From: Candidatus Ventrenecus avicola
Lineage (GTDB): Bacteria; Bacillota_I; Bacilli_A; RF39; UBA660
DNA length: 36,604 nt
Assembly (NCBI GenBank): GCA_018711945.1
Contig: DVHP01000017.1
Span: 1-36,604, forward strand
Direction: 5' to 3'
In this document: piece after piece, positions 18,693 through 27,813 of the stretch
How the letters are laid out: each line of letters opens with the position of its first letter
How positions within the stretch are numbered: the first letter of the stretch is position 1
Notes under the pieces: model-generated
The model's database searches: none
What the model saw: only the letters and a program-made list of their open reading frames with translations
Told to the model about the DNA's origin: nothing
Position numbers and translations under genes: made by a program

Positions 18693-20621
18693 TTAATCTT
18701 CTTCTTTTGTGACTGGAACCATTTCTGTTTCAGTTCCCTTTACATAATAAAATACCGTACTATTCTTACTATCTGTAGTTTGCTCTCCAGTAATTCCATC
18801 ACGAATAAGTCCAATGACATTTTGAGGAGTTTCATACCAGCGCGGTTCTACATCTATAAGATAACTTTCCAAAGTGTCCAGCCAAATATTTTTAGAATAA
18901 TAACTAGCGGTACTATCAATTTCTTCTGCATCATCATTTCCAACCCAAACCATCATTAAAACATCAGGATTATAACCAGCTACCCAAGAATCCGTATTTG
19001 TTGTTCCAGTTTTCAAAGCATACTTTCGGCTCATTTTAGATGCCAAAGACAACGCTGTTGGCGTAGTATAATCGGAATATGCTGAATTTGTAGTGCTCGT
19101 TAAAAGTTCATTTAAAATATAAACGTCATTACTATTAAAAACATAATCATGTTTCTGTTTAAATTCATATAACACATTACCATCCAAATCTTCAACACGC
19201 GTAATAAAATGTAGCTCTTGTTTATCGCCACCGTTTGCCAAAGTTGTATATCCGGTTGCAAAGTCCATCATATTAAGTTCACTTGTCCCTAAAGCAAGTG
19301 AAGGGTTACCAGCAATTTCCTCTTTGATACCTGCACGACGAGCTGTATCAACCAACACATCCGTCCCCAAAAACAAATGTGTTTTTACAGCATAAATATT
19401 ATCAGAAAAAGCAATTGCTGCTGCCATTGTAATATCTTTATTTGCATAAATATTATTATAATTACTAGGAGAATAGAGTTGATCATTAGAAAAATTAAAG
19501 GTAGTTTTTTCACTTTTAAAAGTAGAAGAAGCTACTAATCCATTTTCTAGGGCAGCATAATATAAAAATGGTTTCATAGTACTACCAACTTGCCGTTTAC
19601 TCATCGTTGCACGATTATATTGACTTTTTGCATAATTAAGGCCTCCAGTTAAAGCAAGTACTCCTCCATCAGAAGGATTTACCATCACACTAGCAACTTG
19701 TAATTCCTCTTGATTTCCCATATACTTTAAAATATTTTCTTCCATTTTTGTTTGAGCGTCCATATCAAATGCAGTATAAATTTTAAGACCTCCAGATTCA
19801 ATTAAAGAATTAGGAACCGAATCAATTTCCTCTAATTCATCCAATACAGCATCTTGATAATACATAATCATCTGGGAATTATTTTGAGTTCGCTGACCAT
19901 ATATTTCTACCTTATCTTGAAAGAGTTCATTGTATTCTTCTTCTGTAATATAACCATTTTTTAACATAGAGTCTGCCACAATCCAAGCTCTCTCAATACA
20001 AGCATCATAGTCACTCACAGGATTATAATTACTAGGATTTTTAGGGATACCAGCAAGCATAATAGCCTCTTCAAGAGTTAAATCCTTGCTACTCTTATTA
20101 AAATAATACTTACTAGCATCTTCGATACCATAATTTCCTTCTCCATAATTAATCGTATTTAAATATCCTTCCAAAATTGCATCTTTGTCATAATGAACTT
20201 CAAGTTGCACGGTTAAAAATGCTTCTTCAATTTTACGGCTCCATGTCTGATCAAAGGTTAAAAACATATTCTTAATATATTGCTGACTGATAGTAGAAGC
20301 CCCAACACGCGTATTATTCGCAATGTTAGAAAAGAAAGCTTTCACAATTCTTGGAATGTCAAACCCTTGATGAGAATAAAAATTTTTGTCTTCGACACTG
20401 ACTACAGCATCTTTAAGATCGGGAGAAATATCACTTAAACTGATCCATTCGCTCGATCCACTTCCTTGATAGATTAAATTTTCTTCGTGATCATAGATAA
20501 AAACTTTACCCATATTTTCAAGTTCTAACCTCGGCGAAAAAAATGCATAAACATAGACTCCTAAAATTAATACAACACAAGACAACCCAAAAAATATTCC
20601 AGTTTTAATAGCCTTCTTCAT
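18693..20621 (-). CDS. Class A penicillin-binding protein (transglycosylase/transpeptidase)
   Basis: This is a bifunctional peptidoglycan polymerase and crosslinker anchored in the membrane. The 642-residue protein has a short cytoplasmic start, one membrane segment (about 8-29) and a GT51 glycosyltransferase domain with the catalytic Glu in SVEDKNFYSHQGFD (E77) and GASTISQQYIKN. The transpeptidase domain has STMK (S347, K350), SDN (406-408) and KTGT (537-540). The start is the ATG at 20621, because the GTG three codons upstream is part of the AGGTG ribosome site. The C-terminus is short and acidic, with no PASTA or FN3 domain. It is divergent from the unknown gene at 20730. Its 3' end faces the B-repeat operon. 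Confidence 0.93.
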   Translation of the reverse strand: MKKAIKTGIFFGLSCVVLILGVYVYAFFSPRLELENMGKVFIYDHEENLIYQGSGSSEWISLSDISPDLKDAVVSVEDKNFYSHQGFDIPRIVKAFFSNIANNTRVGASTISQQYIKNMFLTFDQTWSRKIEEAFLTVQLEVHYDKDAILEGYLNTINYGEGNYGIEDASKYYFNKSSKDLTLEEAIMLAGIPKNPSNYNPVSDYDACIERAWIVADSMLKNGYITEEEYNELFQDKVEIYGQRTQNNSQMIMYYQDAVLDELEEIDSVPNSLIESGGLKIYTAFDMDAQTKMEENILKYMGNQEELQVASVMVNPSDGGVLALTGGLNYAKSQYNRATMSKRQVGSTMKPFLYYAALENGLVASSTFKSEKTTFNFSNDQLYSPSNYNNIYANKDITMAAAIAFSDNIYAVKTHLFLGTDVLVDTARRAGIKEEIAGNPSLALGTSELNMMDFATGYTTLANGGDKQELHFITRVEDLDGNVLYEFKQKHDYVFNSNDVYILNELLTSTTNSAYSDYTTPTALSLASKMSRKYALKTGTTNTDSWVAGYNPDVLMMVWVGNDDAEEIDSTASYYSKNIWLDTLESYLIDVEPRWYETPQNVIGLIRDGITGEQTTDSKNSTVFYYVKGTETEMVPVTKEED

Positions 20622-20674
20622 GGCATTCACCTATCATGTAGTATGGAAAAAAAAGAAAGAAATATAAGAAAAAG

Positions 20675-20704
20675 TTGTAAAAGTGAGAAAAAATATGGTT
20701 TAAT
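20675..20704 (+). promoter_or_regulatory. Putative promoter of the first paralog gene
   Basis: TTGTAA (20675-20680) and TTTAAT (20699-20704) are separated by 18 bases, 25 bases before the ATG at 20730. The -10 sequence is the same as that proposed upstream of the 34-codon ORF (22032-22037). Confidence 0.5.
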
Positions 20705-20729
20705 AGAAGATGCGTAGGAGCTGACTGAC

Positions 20730-21983
20730 ATGAAAAACACAGCAGAATTAGAATTAGAGAATTTACAAGAAGAATTAAAAAGCTATAATAAAGAAGCCGA
20801 AGCATTCCTTTCATTTGTGAAATTCCAAAGTTATGTTGAAAGTGTTAAAAATAAAAGAATGCTAGACTGCGTTTTTGGAAGTCAATTATATTTGAATTTT
20901 CTTCATGCTTTTGCAAATGTAACCATATCTTACAAAAACTTTAATATAGAAGAAAGATATCAAAAAAATCAAGATAATAGGAAGAGGATTTTAAAAAAAT
21001 TACAAATCATCCAAACCAAAAAAATGAGACTTTCTAAAGAAACAACACAATTAATAAAACAAAGTGCTGAAAATGAAAAGAAAATTTTCTCGATTTTTTC
21101 TAATTTGAATCAAAAAGATACTCTTAAAACCACTCCTAATTTATTTATAGATGCAATATCAAACTGTAGTTATTGTTTGATGACGTTTCAAGAATCTTTT
21201 GGAGAAGAAAAAACAGAAATACCTCTACAAATAGAATTTTTAAAAGATATTATAATGTATTTTGAAGAAAGGGAAAAACAAAATGATTTATATACAATCA
21301 TCCAAGCCATATTTTCTTATGATAGGCGAATACCTGATAATATATGGGAAAAAAGACAGGCTATACAGATTACATTTAGAGAAACGGAAAAAGAATTTCA
21401 ACAATTACTAATGTATGCAAAAAACAACTATAGTCTATTAGAAATACTACTTCGATTTCATTTAATAGATTCTAAAAATTTAATACTAGAAAGCGAAAAA
21501 GGAAAACACTCTATTTTATCATTAGAATTAGAGGAAAACTTTTCTATAGATTCTCATAATGAATTTTTATCTTCCTGTTATTTGTTATATGAAAATTTAG
21601 AATTACCAAAAGAGGTAAGAGATAACGACGATATAGAAATATTACGTAAAATAAATGTAGAAGATTTAAGTTTTCTATTATACAGTAAAAAATTTATAAT
21701 GACCGAATCAAAATTAGAAGAAATTATAAAAAGGATAAGAATGTATACACTTAGTAAAAATTTTCAGTTTCAGGTGATAGAAGATATTTGGAAATCTTTA
21801 TCTTTAAAAACATCTCATGACAATCAGGCATATTTAGAAAAGTTGGAAAACGAAACAGATAGAAATAAAATAGCAGAAAGACGTAGATTAATTGCAAAAT
21901 TTCAATCAATATTGATATATTTTAAAGAAAATATAGACCAACAGAATGCAATAAAAATATTAAAAAGAAAGAATAGAAAATAA
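20730..21983 (+). CDS. Unknown protein, first of two tandem paralogs
   Basis: I do not recognise this 417-residue protein. It has no signal peptide or membrane segment and looks almost wholly helical, with likely coiled-coil stretches at about 5-25 and 75-125. It is paralogous to the gene at 22187. The best match is the C-terminal third: VRDNDDI (296-302), KINVEDL, FIMTESKLEEIIKRIR and IAERRRLIAKFQSIL. A weaker N-terminal match is FLHAFANVTISYKNFNI against FIKAYSAPGVTVPYKNVKV. The ATG at 20730 follows TAGGAG. It is divergent from the penicillin-binding protein. No enzyme motif was found, so a scaffold or regulatory role is as likely as any. Confidence 0.75.
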   Translation: MKNTAELELENLQEELKSYNKEAEAFLSFVKFQSYVESVKNKRMLDCVFGSQLYLNFLHAFANVTISYKNFNIEERYQKNQDNRKRILKKLQIIQTKKMRLSKETTQLIKQSAENEKKIFSIFSNLNQKDTLKTTPNLFIDAISNCSYCLMTFQESFGEEKTEIPLQIEFLKDIIMYFEEREKQNDLYTIIQAIFSYDRRIPDNIWEKRQAIQITFRETEKEFQQLLMYAKNNYSLLEILLRFHLIDSKNLILESEKGKHSILSLELEENFSIDSHNEFLSSCYLLYENLELPKEVRDNDDIEILRKINVEDLSFLLYSKKFIMTESKLEEIIKRIRMYTLSKNFQFQVIEDIWKSLSLKTSHDNQAYLEKLENETDRNKIAERRRLIAKFQSILIYFKENIDQQNAIKILKRKNRK

Positions 21984-22008
21984 AAGTTTTAACAGGTATA
22001 GAAAAAGC

Positions 22009-22037
22009 TTGCAAATAAAACAAAAAGATGCTTTAAT
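22009..22037 (+). promoter_or_regulatory. Putative promoter of the 34-codon ORF
   Basis: TTGCAA (22009-22014) and TTTAAT (22032-22037) are separated by 17 bases, 20 bases before the ATG at 22058. This would give the small ORF, and perhaps the second paralog, its own transcript. Confidence 0.5.
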
Positions 22038-22057
22038 AATCGAAAAGGAGAGAAATT

Positions 22058-22162
22058 ATGGAAAGAAAAAAAGTACAAAGTGAAAAAGAAACAAAGTTAG
22101 AAATGATTCAAAAGTTAAAAAGAAAATATTCCAAAAAAGTAAGCAGATATTTCAATAATTAA
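22058..22162 (+). CDS. Small basic peptide, 34 residues
   Basis: This short reading frame encodes MERKKVQSEKETKLEMIQ and then a Lys/Arg-rich tail ending SRYFNN. It has a strong ribosome site (AAAAGGAGA, 6-7 bases before the ATG) and a plausible promoter, which argues for real translation. It lies between the two paralogous unknown genes, 74 bases after the first and about 25 bases before the second. It is predicted to be one positively charged amphipathic helix. I do not recognise it. It might bind nucleic acid or its neighbours' products, or it might be a leader ORF for the downstream gene. Confidence 0.5.
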   Translation: MERKKVQSEKETKLEMIQKLKRKYSKKVSRYFNN

Positions 22163-22186
22163 AATGCTCTATTGTCCTTGATAAGC

Positions 22187-23368
22187 ATGGAAGAAATGGG
22201 AAAAATGAACAAGTATAGTGTGCCACTTTTAATGGCCTATCAAACTACAGAAAACTTTATCAAAGCTTATTCTGCTCCTGGAGTGACAGTTCCCTATAAA
22301 AATGTAAAAGTGTCAAAAATAATTGACGATTTAGAACAAGAAAAAAGACAAATTCGTTCAGATTATTATTTAGACTACCATAATGAAATTTTAGAAAACT
22401 CTCTAGATCAAGACATGGACTTAAGTGAAATGAATTATATAATAGATAAATTATTTGATTCAGAATTTTCTTTGGATGAATTAGCTGAAATAATAGAAGA
22501 TGAAAATATAGAATATATTCAAAATGCCTTTCTATCAACAATGGATATTCGCTCAATATATGGTCTTTGTCTAGAACAAATATTATTTTCAGATATCCCA
22601 ATCGCTTTACGTTGTGAAATGTTAGAAGATATGATTGGAAATTGTAAAAATATAAAAGAATTGAAAGGAAAGCTATCTTATTTTGGAGAATTTGAATATT
22701 TAGCAGATGAAGAGCCCGTGAGAATTTGGAAAAATTATGGATACAAGCAAGACGAGTTACAAAGTTATTTTAAAGAAAATAGCATAAAATTCCAACAAGC
22801 TTTGATGTTTACTCCAAATAGTATTCTAATAATTAAGGCTCTACATGATCGAGCATTTATAAATTATAATCAGTTGATAATGGAAACCAAAGAAAACCAG
22901 AAGCAGTCTGTATTGTCCATATGTTTTGATGAAGCAGCTAAATATTCTAAGGATTATGAAACGATATGTAGAAATATCTGTATTTCCAAGGACGTGAGAG
23001 ACAATGACGATATAGCTATAATTAAAAAAATAGATATAAAAGAACTATATCGTGTAATTAATCATTCTCAATTTATATTAACTGAACAAAAATTAGACGT
23101 CATATTAAGAAGAATACAAAAACACGTCTTAGAAAGCGATGACTTCGCACCAATTGAAAAGATATACGATGCCCTAAACAATAAATCATCTGTTACCGAG
23201 ACAGATTTAGGAAGGGTATCTACACAAATATCTTCAAAAACAATTAATGAACGTCGTAAGTTGATACAAAAACTAATATCTATACTAAGGTTTGTGAGTA
23301 AACAAAGTGAAGACATACAAGTGGGTGAAGTACTGACAAGAGTAAGAGCAAGAAAGGATGAAAATTAG
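22187..23368 (+). CDS. Unknown protein, second of two tandem paralogs
   Basis: This 393-residue cytoplasmic-looking helical protein is of no family I recognise. It shares with the gene at 20730 the block VRDNDDIAIIKKIDIKEL, then FILTEQKLDVILRRI and INERRKLIQKLISIL, at the same distance from the C-terminus. Overall identity looks low, so the duplication is old. The start is uncertain. The frame is open from a TTG at 22172, and ATGs lie at 22187, 22196 and 22205; the last matches best where the paralogs align and has GGGA just before it. The central part is rich in Asp/Glu. A weak terminator overlaps the stop. Its placement before ywiB-argS is not seen in B. subtilis. Confidence 0.73.
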   Translation: MEEMGKMNKYSVPLLMAYQTTENFIKAYSAPGVTVPYKNVKVSKIIDDLEQEKRQIRSDYYLDYHNEILENSLDQDMDLSEMNYIIDKLFDSEFSLDELAEIIEDENIEYIQNAFLSTMDIRSIYGLCLEQILFSDIPIALRCEMLEDMIGNCKNIKELKGKLSYFGEFEYLADEEPVRIWKNYGYKQDELQSYFKENSIKFQQALMFTPNSILIIKALHDRAFINYNQLIMETKENQKQSVLSICFDEAAKYSKDYETICRNICISKDVRDNDDIAIIKKIDIKELYRVINHSQFILTEQKLDVILRRIQKHVLESDDFAPIEKIYDALNNKSSVTETDLGRVSTQISSKTINERRKLIQKLISILRFVSKQSEDIQVGEVLTRVRARKDEN

Positions 23369-23379
23369 TCCTTTTTTTT
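23353..23379 (+). terminator. Possible terminator overlapping the second paralog's stop
   Basis: The short stem AAAGGA/TCCTTT (23353-23358 with 23369-23374), with a 10-base loop holding most of the stop codon, is followed by a long T-run to 23379. The stem is weak. Confidence 0.45.
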
Positions 23380-23391
23380 CTTGCCCATCCA

Positions 23392-23400
23392 TGATATAAT
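23392..23400 (+). promoter_or_regulatory. Extended -10 promoter of the ywiB-argS operon
   Basis: TGATATAAT is a TGn-extended perfect -10 element with no good -35 box at the usual spacing (a T-run lies there). It is 25 bases before the ATG at 23426. Confidence 0.5.
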
Positions 23401-23425
23401 GTTCCGGAAAAAAAGAGGTGACTCG

Positions 23426-23779
23426 ATGAATTATAAATGTAAAATTACCTTAACAAACGGCGAAAATATCGTACTAGAAGAAGAAAATGTTAAGGGAGTC
23501 TTAGAAGATGACGTATTATACTTTACTTTAGACGATATGTCACATATTCTTGATTTTAACAAAAAAACATTCTTAAGAGAAAACGATGAGTATTCATTTT
23601 TATTAGATATAGAAAACGAGAAAAGTGAAATAAATTTGAAAAAAGAACAATATAACTTGCAAGTCTTAGTAGAATATGCTAATCTATTGAAGAATAAAAA
23701 TGACATTCAATTATCTTATTTTATTGAAACAGACAACAATGAAAATGTCTTAAAAATAGAATTGATAGGTGAAAAATAA
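23426..23779 (+). CDS. ywiB: YwiB-like DUF1934 protein
   Basis: The 117-residue protein begins MNYKCKITLTNGENIVLE and is all beta in prediction, ending NVLKIELIGEK. This fits the small beta-barrel DUF1934 family (B. subtilis YwiB). The family call rests largely on fold and synteny, since ywiB lies directly upstream of argS in B. subtilis too. The molecular role is unknown. The ATG at 23426 is chosen because AGAGGTG lies 5 bases before it; an upstream extension of 15 codons has no ribosome site and runs through the promoter. The stop is one base before the chosen argS start. Confidence 0.7.
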   Translation: MNYKCKITLTNGENIVLEEENVKGVLEDDVLYFTLDDMSHILDFNKKTFLRENDEYSFLLDIENEKSEINLKKEQYNLQVLVEYANLLKNKNDIQLSYFIETDNNENVLKIELIGEK

Positions 23780-23780
23780 A

Positions 23781-25478
23781 GTGATAATAGAAAAAATAGA
23801 AGAAAAATTACAAAACGTGTTAGAAAGTTGTGGTTATGAATTACCAGCCAAAATTATCCCATCTAATCGAAAAGACTTATGTGATTACCAATTCGATGGC
23901 TCATTTTCTTATGCAAAAGTTCTCCATAAAAGCCCGATCGAAATTAGCGAAAGCATAGTTGAAATGTGGGGAAGTATTTATAAAGACGATCCAGATTTTA
24001 AAAAAATAGAAGCAGTAAAACCGGGATTCATTAATTTTACATTAAGCGATAAATTTATAAACGAAACATTAAACAAAATGAATGAAGAACCTAAGTTTGG
24101 CATAAAGATGCCTAAAAAAGAAACGATCGTAATTGATTATGGTGGTCCAAATATTGCGAAACCTCTTCATGTGGGACACTTGAGAAGCGCAATAGTAGGA
24201 GAGTCTATCAAAAGGATATTAGAGTATTTTGATTATAACGTCATCAGTGATGTACACCTAGGAGATTACGGCTTACAAATTGGGCAAGTAATCTATGGAT
24301 TAAAGCAAGAAAATATTGTGCTAGAAGATATTACTATCGAAATACTAGACAGAATTTATCCCGAGATGAGCGCACTTTGTAAAAGTGATGAAAAAATAAA
24401 AGAAGAATGTGCTCAAATTACCAAAGAATTACAAGATGGAAATCAAGAATATCAAGAATATTTTGAAAAGATCAAAGAAGTTTCTCTAAAAGATATTAAA
24501 AGAATTTATGATTACTTAGATGTTCATTTTGATTATTGGTTCGGAGAAGCAGATTCTTATAAATACATTCCAAAATTAACGGAAGAACTAGAAAATAAAA
24601 AATTACTAAAACTAAGCGAAGGAGCAAAGATCATTGATGTAAAAAAAGATACGGATGAACTAGAAATTCCCCCACTTATCTATCAAAAACAAAATGGTGC
24701 TTACCTTTATGGAACAACAGACTTAGCAACTATTTACCAAAGAATGAATGACTATCATCCAAATAAAATACTATATGTAACAGATTTAAGACAAGCGCTA
24801 CATTTTAAACAAGTATTCCGTGTTTGTGAAAAATTAGGATATACTAAAGAGACTTCTTTTGAACATCTTGGCTTTGGTACTGTGAACGGAAGTGACGGAA
24901 AACCATATAAAACAAGAGCAGGCTCTGCTCCAAAACTAGATACCTTATTCAAAGAAACCAAAGAAGCCTTTCTTGCATCAAATCCTAAAAATGATGCGAT
25001 GGATGAAAGCGATTTAGATATTTTAGTAAATGCAATTATTAAATTTGCCGATTTACAAAACAATCGAGAAAAAGATTATATCTTTGATATCAACAAATTT
25101 TCAACCGTCATTGGAAAAACAGGACCTTATATCCTATATACCTATTTAAGAATCAATAGCATTTTAGAAAAAGAACAATATATTATCACATGCTTAGATA
25201 ATCAAATTTATAATGAAACAGATCGTGAATTAAGAATAAAATTACTGGAATTAGAAAATACTTTAAAATATAGCCTTGATACAAGACTTCCATCTGTTCT
25301 AGCTAACTATTTATATGAAATTTGCGTAAATATGAATGCTTTTTATGAAAAGAATCATATTAATAATCTAGAAGATAGAAATAAAAAAGAAAATTGGTTA
25401 CTATTACTTACACTAGCAAACAAAATATTAAAAGAAATGCTAGAACTATTAAGTATAAAAATACCAAAGAAAATGTAA
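23781..25478 (+). CDS. argS: Arginyl-tRNA synthetase
   Basis: This class I synthetase charges tRNA-Arg. It has about 565 residues with an N-terminal Add-1-like domain and the ATP-binding NIAKPLHVGHLRSA (HVGH at about 130-133, the HIGH box). FGTVNGSDGKPYKTRAG occupies the KMSKS position, which is degenerate in most ArgRS. The C-terminal DALR anticodon-binding domain (FDINKFSTVIGKTGPYILY...) completes it. The GTG at 23781 is chosen because AGGTG lies 9 bases before it; a GTG at 23769 overlaps that site. It is followed by rpoE after 12 bases, as in B. subtilis except that pyrG is missing. No T-box is seen upstream. Confidence 0.96.
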   Translation: MIIEKIEEKLQNVLESCGYELPAKIIPSNRKDLCDYQFDGSFSYAKVLHKSPIEISESIVEMWGSIYKDDPDFKKIEAVKPGFINFTLSDKFINETLNKMNEEPKFGIKMPKKETIVIDYGGPNIAKPLHVGHLRSAIVGESIKRILEYFDYNVISDVHLGDYGLQIGQVIYGLKQENIVLEDITIEILDRIYPEMSALCKSDEKIKEECAQITKELQDGNQEYQEYFEKIKEVSLKDIKRIYDYLDVHFDYWFGEADSYKYIPKLTEELENKKLLKLSEGAKIIDVKKDTDELEIPPLIYQKQNGAYLYGTTDLATIYQRMNDYHPNKILYVTDLRQALHFKQVFRVCEKLGYTKETSFEHLGFGTVNGSDGKPYKTRAGSAPKLDTLFKETKEAFLASNPKNDAMDESDLDILVNAIIKFADLQNNREKDYIFDINKFSTVIGKTGPYILYTYLRINSILEKEQYIITCLDNQIYNETDRELRIKLLELENTLKYSLDTRLPSVLANYLYEICVNMNAFYEKNHINNLEDRNKKENWLLLLTLANKILKEMLELLSIKIPKKM

Positions 25479-25490
25479 GGAGAGAGTAGA

Positions 25491-25913
25491 ATGAAATTAA
25501 AAGACATAACAAAAGAAGAATTAGAAGTCATGGGATATGACGATATTGCCTACTTAATATTAGAAGAATCAAAGAAAAAAATGAAAATAACAGACTTATT
25601 TAAAAAAGTTTGTAGCCTTCGTGGTTTAAGTGATGCAGAATATGAAGCTCATATTGCCGATTTCTTTGAAATACTTACTACGGATAAAAAATTTATTATG
25701 TTAGAAGACGGATACTGGGATCTTCGCACACGCCATAGTGAGAAACTAGTTATTGAAGAAGATGATGACGAATACGAAGACATTCCTGAGGAAGAAGATG
25801 ATACTGAGGAAGAACCAGAGGAAGAAAATTTCTATGACGAAGACAGTGATGACGACACACCAGATGATGATTTGAAAGATTTTGTAGTAATTGATGAAGA
25901 CGAAGAAAATTAA
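25491..25913 (+). CDS. rpoE: DNA-directed RNA polymerase delta subunit
   Basis: The delta subunit is a Firmicutes-specific RNA polymerase partner that speeds recycling and sharpens promoter choice. The 140-residue protein has an N-terminal HARE-HTH domain (about 10-85: MGYDDIAYLILEESKKKMKI, then GYWDLRTR) and an acidic tail of Asp/Glu runs (about 90-140) ending in VVIDEDEEN. This two-part design is diagnostic. The ATG follows AAGGAGAG. It sits between argS and prfA; in B. subtilis pyrG, spo0F, fbaA, tal, murAB, glpX, rho, rpmE and tdk intervene. Confidence 0.93.
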   Translation: MKLKDITKEELEVMGYDDIAYLILEESKKKMKITDLFKKVCSLRGLSDAEYEAHIADFFEILTTDKKFIMLEDGYWDLRTRHSEKLVIEEDDDEYEDIPEEEDDTEEEPEEENFYDEDSDDDTPDDDLKDFVVIDEDEEN

Positions 25914-25944
25914 AAGTTGAAGTCCTAGAAAAGAAAGTGATAAG

Positions 25945-27003
25945 ATGAAAGAACGTTTAGAAAAAATAAAAGAAAGATATGAAGAACTATCCAAAGAATT
26001 AATGGATGAAACGACTATGAAAGACTTCAAAAAAGTATCCAAACTTTCTAAGGAACAAAGTGATTTAAAAGAAATTGTGAGCAAATACGAAGAATATGAA
26101 AAATGCTTATCGGATATCGCTGAAGCAAAAGCTTTAGTAAATGATCCAGATTTCAGAGAAATGGCCGAATTAGAAATCGAAGACAAACAAAAGAAAAGTG
26201 AACAATTAAAAGAAGAACTAGAAATTATGTTGGTTCCAAAAGATGAAAACGATGGAAAGAATGTCATTATGGAAATCCGTGGTGCAGTGGGTGGCGACGA
26301 AGCAAACATCTTTGCGGGAGACTTACTTAGAATGTATACTTATTATGCAGAAAAAAATGGTTGGAAAATAGAAATCGACCATCAAATAGAAGGAACTTCA
26401 GGAGGATTTTCCCAAGTAGAATGCACTATTAAAGGAGATAACGTTTATAGTAAATTAAAATATGAAAGTGGTGCTCATCGTGTTCAAAGAGTTCCAGTGA
26501 CAGAAACACAAGGAAGAGTGCATACTTCAACCGCGACAGTTCTTGTTATGCCAGAAGTAGATGATGTCGACATAGAAATCAAAGAAAGTGATTTAAAAAT
26601 AGACGTATACCATTCTAGTGGAGCAGGAGGACAATCCGTAAATACATCAAACTCAGCGGTTCGAATTACTCACTTACCAACAAACACCGTAGTAACATGC
26701 CAAAATGAACGAAGCCAATTAAAAAATAAAGACAAAGCAATGAAATTATTAAAAGCAAAACTCTATGACTTAATGGAACAAGAAAAAGAAAGTGAAGTAG
26801 GAAGTATTAGAAAAAGCAAAATAGGAACTGGAGATCGAAGCGAAAAGATAAGAACTTATAATTATCCTCAAAATCGTGTAACGGATCACCGTATTGGCTT
26901 TTCTATCATGGCTTTAGACCGTGTCATGGATGGAGAATTAGACCCTATTATTGATGCATTAATAACAGAAGACTTAAAAAGAAAATTAGCAGGAGAGGAA
27001 TAA
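25945..27003 (+). CDS. prfA: Peptide chain release factor 1
   Basis: RF1 reads UAA and UAG stop codons and releases the finished protein. The 352-residue protein has the stop-reading PVT tripeptide (184-186, RF1 type PxT) and the catalytic GGQ (228-230, [16 protein letters not shown]). The helical N-terminal domain is normal. The ATG follows a GAAAGTGAT site. The stop lies inside a terminator hairpin. prmC, which methylates the GGQ glutamine, is next. Confidence 0.97.
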   Translation: MKERLEKIKERYEELSKELMDETTMKDFKKVSKLSKEQSDLKEIVSKYEEYEKCLSDIAEAKALVNDPDFREMAELEIEDKQKKSEQLKEELEIMLVPKDENDGKNVIMEIRGAVGGDEANIFAGDLLRMYTYYAEKNGWKIEIDHQIEGTSGGFSQVECTIKGDNVYSKLKYESGAHRVQRVPVTETQGRVHTSTATVLVMPEVDDVDIEIKESDLKIDVYHSSGAGGQSVNTSNSAVRITHLPTNTVVTCQNERSQLKNKDKAMKLLKAKLYDLMEQEKESEVGSIRKSKIGTGDRSEKIRTYNYPQNRVTDHRIGFSIMALDRVMDGELDPIIDALITEDLKRKLAGEE

Positions 27004-27017
27004 TCTTGCTTTTTTTG
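26988..27017 (+). terminator. Terminator overlapping the prfA stop
   Basis: The stem AGCAGGA/TCTTGCT (26988-26994 with 27004-27010) is seven pairs with one G-U. Its loop contains the prfA stop, and the T-run follows at 27010-27016. Confidence 0.7.
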
Positions 27018-27050
27018 ATAAAAAAACTTTTCTAATTTAGATTATTTAGA

Positions 27051-27056
27051 TATAAT
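27051..27056 (+). promoter_or_regulatory. -10 element upstream of prmC
   Basis: A perfect TATAAT lies 22 bases before the prmC ATG; the -35 region is poor. An in-frame ATG at 27055 lies inside this box, so it is an unlikely start for prmC. Confidence 0.5.
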
Positions 27057-27078
27057 GAGTAATAAGAGAGTGAGTACT

Positions 27079-27810
27079 ATGAAACCAAAGTATATTACAG
27101 AAATAGATTGGCAACTATTACAAAAAAAATATCCCAATAATCTAAAAGAAATCATTGCAAAATTAGAAAATCGTTATCCCGTCCAGTATTTAATCGGAAA
27201 TGTAGAATTTTTAAATACAACGATTAATGTGGATGAACGCGTTTTAATACCTAGATTTGAAACCGAATTATTAGTAGAAAAAACAATAGAAAAAATAAAA
27301 GAACAAAAAATAAATAATCCAAAAATTCTTGAATTAGGAACCGGAAGTGGCTGTATTGCGATATCCCTAAAAAAGAATATTTCTTGTGAAGTATGTGCGA
27401 TAGATATCTCTAAAGATTCGATTGAACTAGCCAAGTATAATGCGCAACAAAATAAAGTTTTTATTGACTTTCGAGTAGAAGATATGTTAAATGTAAATTA
27501 TGAAGGCTATGATATTATTATCAGTAATCCACCTTATGTAAGTGAAACAGAACCAGTTGGAGACGAAACAAAATATGAACCACAAAACGCATTATTTGCC
27601 ACAGAAAATGGCTTATTCTTTTACAAAGAAATTATCAAAAAAATAAGCGAGTTATCCACAAAGCCTAAGCTAATAGCATTTGAAATTGGCATGACCCAAG
27701 GAAAAGAACTACTAGAAATCTCAAAAAAGTACTTATCCACAATGACACCTTCCATTGAAAAAGACCTGACTGGTAGAGATCGATATTTATTCATAGAAGA
27801 GATAGTATGA
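27079..27810 (+). CDS. prmC: Release factor glutamine methyltransferase PrmC
   Basis: PrmC methylates the GGQ glutamine of release factors. The protein has the SAM-binding ILELGTGSGCIAISL (83-97) and the amide-binding NPPY (150-153), with family sequence YPVQYLIGNVEF and RVLIPRFETELLVE upstream. From the ATG at 27079 it has 243 residues, shorter than the usual 280. The missing part is in the N-terminal helical substrate domain, where only about 30 residues precede YPVQYLIG. The start follows GAGAG. Two perfect DnaA boxes (27652-27660, 27733-27741) lie inside. Confidence 0.93.
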   Translation: MKPKYITEIDWQLLQKKYPNNLKEIIAKLENRYPVQYLIGNVEFLNTTINVDERVLIPRFETELLVEKTIEKIKEQKINNPKILELGTGSGCIAISLKKNISCEVCAIDISKDSIELAKYNAQQNKVFIDFRVEDMLNVNYEGYDIIISNPPYVSETEPVGDETKYEPQNALFATENGLFFYKEIIKKISELSTKPKLIAFEIGMTQGKELLEISKKYLSTMTPSIEKDLTGRDRYLFIEEIV

Positions 27811-27813
27811 AAG

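Noticed and set aside
23369-23425. T-box leader for argS
   Set aside because: The spacer upstream of ywiB is under 60 bases and has no T-box sequence.
25746-26309. Long reverse-strand frame opposite rpoE-prfA
   Set aside because: It mirrors the acidic GAA/GAT-rich codons of the real genes, giving Ser/Phe-rich junk without a ribosome site.
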